DNA from: Trichosphaerium sp. ATCC 40318
Taxonomy: Eukaryota; Discosea; Flabellinia; Trichosidae
DNA length: 64,000 nt
Assembly (NCBI GenBank): GCA_038496445.1
Contig: JALMLS010000374.1
Coordinates: 124,001-188,000 of the forward strand
Direction of reading: 5' to 3'
Shown one piece after another: positions 60,632 through 64,000 of the stretch; position 1 is the first letter of the stretch; each line of letters opens with the position of its first letter. A program made the translations under genes and the position numbers. The notes beneath the pieces were generated by a model. It was not told the DNA's origin, did not search any database, and saw only the letters and a program-made list of their open reading frames with translations.

Positions 60632-62124
60632 ATGATCACTTCTGAGTGGCCTGGGAAAGGTTTTACGCACCATGAAGTAGAAGCGGCCTATATAACGCTC
60701 CGTTTCACCGCAATTATTGGTTTTTTGGTACGTAAACGCGCCGGTCACGTGTTTAACAATTACAGCTTTGAAAAACTTTTTCAGTTTACATTTCTTAGGG
60801 CGCAGCTTGGGTTATATTTTCGGCATTACTTTTCCCTCATTTGAGAGAATTTCCACGTAGTTATGTTGTATGGCTTTCACTTACTGATTTCTTTCAATGT
60901 GGCGGGTTATTGCTTAATTTCATGCTAGAATATCATGATTCTAACTTACCGGATTGGTTATGTGTTGCGCAGGTTCTTGTCTCTTTTTTCTTATTTTTTC
61001 AGTAATTCGTTTTTTTTGGAAAAGTCAATCATAAAGATTACAAGTCCTTTTCCATTAAAAATGTCCGATTTTACCCCGTACATTGGTTGATCGAATCTCT
61101 ACATACATTGCATACTTGTATCTTTGTAACGTTAAGTGTTGAGAGCCTGATATTTTAGCCAACGGCTATCTTTCTTTTTTTTTTGGACACGTGTTTTCTT
61201 TCATGTTCTTGCTGTTGATACGTTTTTTCTAGGGATTTAATGTACATTTTTGGGGCATAGCTAATATATTTTGGTGTACAGCTATCGCTGTAACGCTTTA
61301 TATGCGTTATGGATACGACGTCTCCCTTACAGAAATCGATAATTGGTTTCCTGTTGTACATTGTATTTGTTGGGGGTTTGCAGGTGCATCTGTTTTTGTC
61401 GCTACTTATTTCAGAGGATATGGCCAATTACTAGGATGGTTAGTATCACATTAAATCCGTTGTCTTAAACACCAATATTGAGTGACAGAGGCCTAGGTGT
61501 TGGATTCCTAAAGATCATTCTGAGCTTCGTTTTTTCAGTTTTTATATGTATTTCATTATTGGTTTTGTGATTTGTACAGTTGTGTATGTATTGCTTGTTT
61601 ATAGAGTGTGGACAAAACATGAAGAATATCTTCTAGAAACGAACGAAACTGATCCTATGCTTATTACAATTGATCCAGCACGTGAAGATGTAACAAAAAC
61701 AGCAGCTTTAATATGGACAAGATTTCTTCTATACCTTCTTGCTTTCTGCTTAACATGGGTACGACATCACTCCAATATCGCTCTCTTACGATCTAATACG
61801 TTCTATTAGACAGCTGGATTCGTACTAATGGTTTATGAGTGGTGGACAAATCGAAGGAGTTATGTTTTATGGATGCTTCATTTGTCTACTTTTCCGTTAC
61901 AAGGGTTTTTTGATGCTATTGTTTATAACTTAACTGAGGACACAATAAGCGCTTATAGCGCTTGTATGAAAGGTAAAAGACACTTACAAACAGGTGCTAC
62001 TTCTTTGGATTACGAGAGACAAGGTAGTTGTCAGATTGTCTTTGAGGAAGGTCCAGATATAAGCGCTGCTCAAAATTCAATGAAAAGGTTCAGTGTTATT
62101 GACAGAGAAAATAAAAACTTGTAA
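60632..62124 (+). CDS. cAMP-receptor-like G-protein-coupled receptor
   Basis: Six exons from the ATG at 60632. Spliced reading: a short N-terminus (MITSEWPGKGFTHHEVEAAY), ITLRFTAIIGFLGAAWVIFS (TM1), FPRSYVVWLSLTDFFQCGGL (TM2), GFNVHFWGIANIFWCTAIAV (TM3) followed by TLYMRYG, WFPVVHCICWGFAGASVFVA (TM4), GWCWIPKDHSELRFFSFYMY (loop 2 into TM5), LIWTRFLLYLLAFCLTWTAG (TM6), LHLSTFPLQGFFDAIVYNL (TM7) and a cytosolic tail. The CWI-loop and the LQGFFDAIVY signature are those of the Dictyostelium cAMP receptor/Crl family (class E). The ligand is unknown. An RGS gene and a Roco kinase in the same window are possible pathway members, though far apart. Confidence 0.88.
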
Positions 62125-62274
62125 GAGTTTCTTCTATGGAAGATTTAGGTTGTTTCAAAATTAACTATTTGATCACGTGTATTGAGTATGAAAACCGGGA
62201 CCATAGTTATAGACACTACACTTTGAGTTATAAGATATGTAATGATATTTATGTAATAGACAAGCAACTGTGTT

Positions 62275-62343
62275 CGACGCCAGTCAAGTTATTAATAATT
62301 AACAATGAAATCAACAATAATATTGATAACTTGACTGCTGTCG
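62275..62343. repeat. Long inverted repeat (hairpin)
   Basis: TCGACGCCAGTCAAGTTAT on the left pairs with ATAACTTGACTGCTGTCGA on the right. The 12-bp CAGTCAAGTTAT arms (62281-62292 and 62326-62337) are perfect, and after two mismatches a further TCGA(C) block pairs. The loop is AT-rich, about 33 nt. Confidence 0.6.
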
Positions 62344-62446
62344 ACAATAAATGAGGAGAACAATTGTTCTTATACGACATTGTTACAACAGCGCATGTTT
62401 TGGAAAGCTCTATTGTACTACTTTATTTATTAGCGACTTTAATGAT

Positions 62447-62590
62447 AATTCGTAACCGTTTCTGTTGTGGTTAAGATGAAAGTTGTTGTCTTCACTTGTA
62501 AGCCACCGGACACTGTTTTTTAAAGTAAGTGTAGGAGACCAGTTTGGATGAAAAAAACAAAGTCCGACATGTTGACTCAATTTGACAAAC
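62447..62590. repeat. Dispersed repeat, copy A
   Basis: Shares with 63517-63644 the order AATTCGTAACCG, CTTCA(C/T)TTGTAAGCCACC, GGACACTGTTTTTT, then CAAAGTCCGAC and TGACAAAC. The inner GTGTAGGAGACCAGTTTGGA (62529-62550 with TG) is in opposite orientation to copy B. Confidence 0.7.
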
Positions 62591-62818
62591 TATTTTTAGT
62601 GAGTTGATTTTTGTTACAGTTTGCCTTTACTATTGTATTAGTTTGATAAAGATCAAACATACGAATAATTTTTGATTGATGTAAATCAAGCAGAAAAAAC
62701 AAGTCATTCTTTGACTATGTACACGGTTTGAATTCCAAAAAGATGAGCATATACAAAACATACAAAGTATAATGGAATGTTGAGGGGTTTATTGGCGAAA
62801 CAATAAACGAGCTGTTGG

Positions 62819-63135
62819 TTAATCTTCGCATATAAAGAATTTTCTGCCGTTAATTTTTCTTGATTGAGTACCACAGCCGCGCTCTTCGCATGACAGGCAT
62901 TTTTTAGAACTTGTTTTTGCAGCTATACCAGGGTACTCCTTTTGAGGGCAATGCTTGTTTTTATGCTTACATAGCTTAACTCCATTATCACTGCGAACTA
63001 AACCCTTCATTAAATCAAAAACACAAAAGCGAGTTCTAAAGACATACCGTATCTCCTGGAGCATTTATAATCACAGCCTGATTTGACAAAGCATAGCAAG
63101 CAAAGAAATACGGCAAAGAGTAGTAAGAGTTTCAT
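62819..63135 (-). CDS. Small secreted cysteine-rich protein
   Basis: Two exons. The ATG at 63135 opens a signal peptide (MKLLLLFAVFLCLLCFVKS), then GCDYKCSRRY. A GTATGT..TAG intron joins in phase (G|TT) to VRSDNGVKLCKHKNKHCPQK, YPGIAAKTSSKKCLSCEERG and CGTQSRKINGRKFFICED. About 82 residues in all, with some eight Cys after the signal peptide, Lys-rich, so probably a disulphide-bonded secreted peptide. I do not recognise a family; roles such as antimicrobial or signalling peptide are guesses. It lies between the two copies of a dispersed repeat. Confidence 0.65.
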
Positions 63136-63771
63136 TTTTAAGGGTGTAGTTGTTTGTATTGTTGGTGTTAAAGAACAATGCTAACTTAAGTGAGATATTA
63201 TCTATTTTTAAGTTTGTGATTCCTCAATAACTTACTATTAACTTCTACGCTCATTGGGGTACCCAAAGAAGTGAATGGAATTAAAAATGAAACAAATTAA
63301 GTATCGGGGAAATAGTTACTACCGGACAAACTCCAAAAAACACGTGCACCGGAAAGGTAGTTTTATGATTGACACCTTTGAGTAGGTACTTAGGAAGCAC
63401 AACCAGCACCTCGATTGAGCGTGCACAATCAGAATAGACTTGTTTTTTCCAAACGCCTGATGACAAACAACATTACCGATAGAACTTAACGACTAGCTCA
63501 TTTTACCAGCTATTACAATTCGTAACCGGTTGGGTTGAAAATGAGGCTTGTCGGCTTCATTTGTAAGCCACCGGACACTGTTTTTTCCATCCAAACTTCT
63601 CCTACACTTTACAAAACAAAGTCCGACTTGTTAAAGTGACAAACTCCTCACTCGGATGCTTGAAGTACCTCAAATTGTTTCTTGAAGTTTTTTTTTTCGT
63701 CAAAAACAAGAGGATAGCCCCACTTTATTCATAATAATAATTACAAGATAATTACATCCCAGCTTGCCTGA
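63136..63771. other. Intergenic region with dispersed repeat copy B
   Basis: No gene supported; copy B of the dispersed repeat is at 63517-63644. AATAAAG in minus-strand orientation just left of 63735 may be the poly(A) signal of the partial gene that follows. Confidence 0.4.
63517..63644. repeat. Dispersed repeat, copy B (inner segment inverted)
   Basis: Same outer sequence as copy A at 62447-62590, but the inner 20-22 bp reads CATCCAAACTTCTCCTACAC (63588-63607), the reverse complement, with two or three changes, of the copy A segment. The flip is bounded by T-run and A-rich flanks. Confidence 0.7.
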
Positions 63772-64000
63772 TCAGGCTCCGAAATTTGTTTTCACAAATT
63801 TTGGAGGGCCACATGCCAGTGTCATACCATGATATAACCTAAATTAAACCATAGGAAAGACATCCACTTGTACTTAGGAATCTTATGTTTCACGTCATTC
63901 CTTATAGTCCATGTAAAAGCCATATAGCACCTAAACAAAACAAAGTAGCAGGTTTTTTACATTTGATTAAATTTTGCTCGTTAAAGCAGGTATGTTAAAT
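63772..64000 (-). CDS. Partial gene, 3' exons only (unknown)
   Basis: On the minus strand an acceptor TTTAG at 63931-63935 opens an exon (63930-63874) reading CYMAFTWTIRNDVKHKIPK. A 35-nt intron (GTACAAG..TTTAG, 63873-63839) joins in phase to LYHGMTLACGPPKFVKTNFG A and a stop at 63772. The short GTAC intron and continuous frame are like other genes here, and a poly(A)-type AATAAA lies downstream. The rest of the gene lies beyond the window. I do not recognise the product. Confidence 0.35.

Larger units (their letters stand above)
62125..62818. other. Intergenic region with inverted repeat and dispersed repeat
   Basis: No supported gene. A short frame at 62136-62354 is low-complexity (INNEINNNIDNL) because it runs through the hairpin at 62275-62343. 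Copy A of the dispersed repeat is at 62447-62590. Confidence 0.45.

Noticed and set aside
62136-62354. 72-codon plus-strand open frame after the GPCR stop
   Set aside because: Low-complexity Asn/Ile reading through an inverted repeat, in a different frame from the GPCR; not a tail exon.

Overview
The window looks like nuclear DNA of a free-living amoeboid protist, most likely an amoebozoan; this is inference and no species is claimed. The sequence is AT-rich and compact. Genes lie on both strands and are cut by many short introns of roughly 35-150 nt, most starting GTAC(G) and ending TAG or CAG. The gene set includes a Roco (LRR-ROC-COR-kinase) protein, a cAMP-receptor-like GPCR, an RGS protein and a circularly permuted Ras of the kind described in Dictyostelium. 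These sit beside core eukaryotic genes: eL37, eS8, PDS5, TIM17, PPWD1 and NBAS. There is no rRNA, CRISPR array or bacterial-style operon, and I recognised no tRNA.

Layout. 342-6754 (-) is a Roco kinase that, followed through its introns, gains two N-terminal WW-like domains and a Lys/Pro-rich linker. 7374-8528 (+) carries an RGS domain. 8797-10157 (-) is a mitochondrial enoyl-CoA hydratase. 10663-11592 (+) and 16843-17784 (+) are two copies of an unknown protein flanking a secreted beta-helix protein with a CBM6-like domain and a GPI-type tail (12055-15059, -). A small membrane protein follows (18469-19433, +). 20012-25192 holds three F-box/LRR paralogues: one plus-strand copy with frameshifts and two intact minus-strand copies.

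26097-30143 (-) is a circularly permuted Ras fused to SAM, zinc-finger and vWA modules. PPWD1 (30404-32842, -), eL37 (32954-33435, +), eS8 (33798-34755, -), PDS5 (34880-40185, +) and TIM17 (40558-41334, -) follow at close spacing. 41698-49250 (-) is a very large secreted, probably GPI-anchored G8/beta-helix (CEMIP/TMEM2-like) protein with a DOMON-like domain. 50566-60382 (+) is an NBAS/Sec39 tethering protein. 60632-62124 (+) is the GPCR. 62819-63135 (-) is a small secreted Cys-rich protein lying between two copies of a repeat in which an inner segment is inverted. A partial minus-strand gene runs off the right edge.

How the genes may work together. The GPCR, RGS protein, Roco kinase and permuted Ras are G-protein and small-GTPase signalling parts. 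The beta-helix/CBM protein, the G8 protein and the Cys-rich peptide are surface or secreted products. The rest is housekeeping: translation, splicing-linked isomerase, cohesin, mitochondrial import, ER-Golgi tethering and acyl-CoA metabolism. Intron-containing spans are given start to stop; individual splice sites were read by eye and are predictions.
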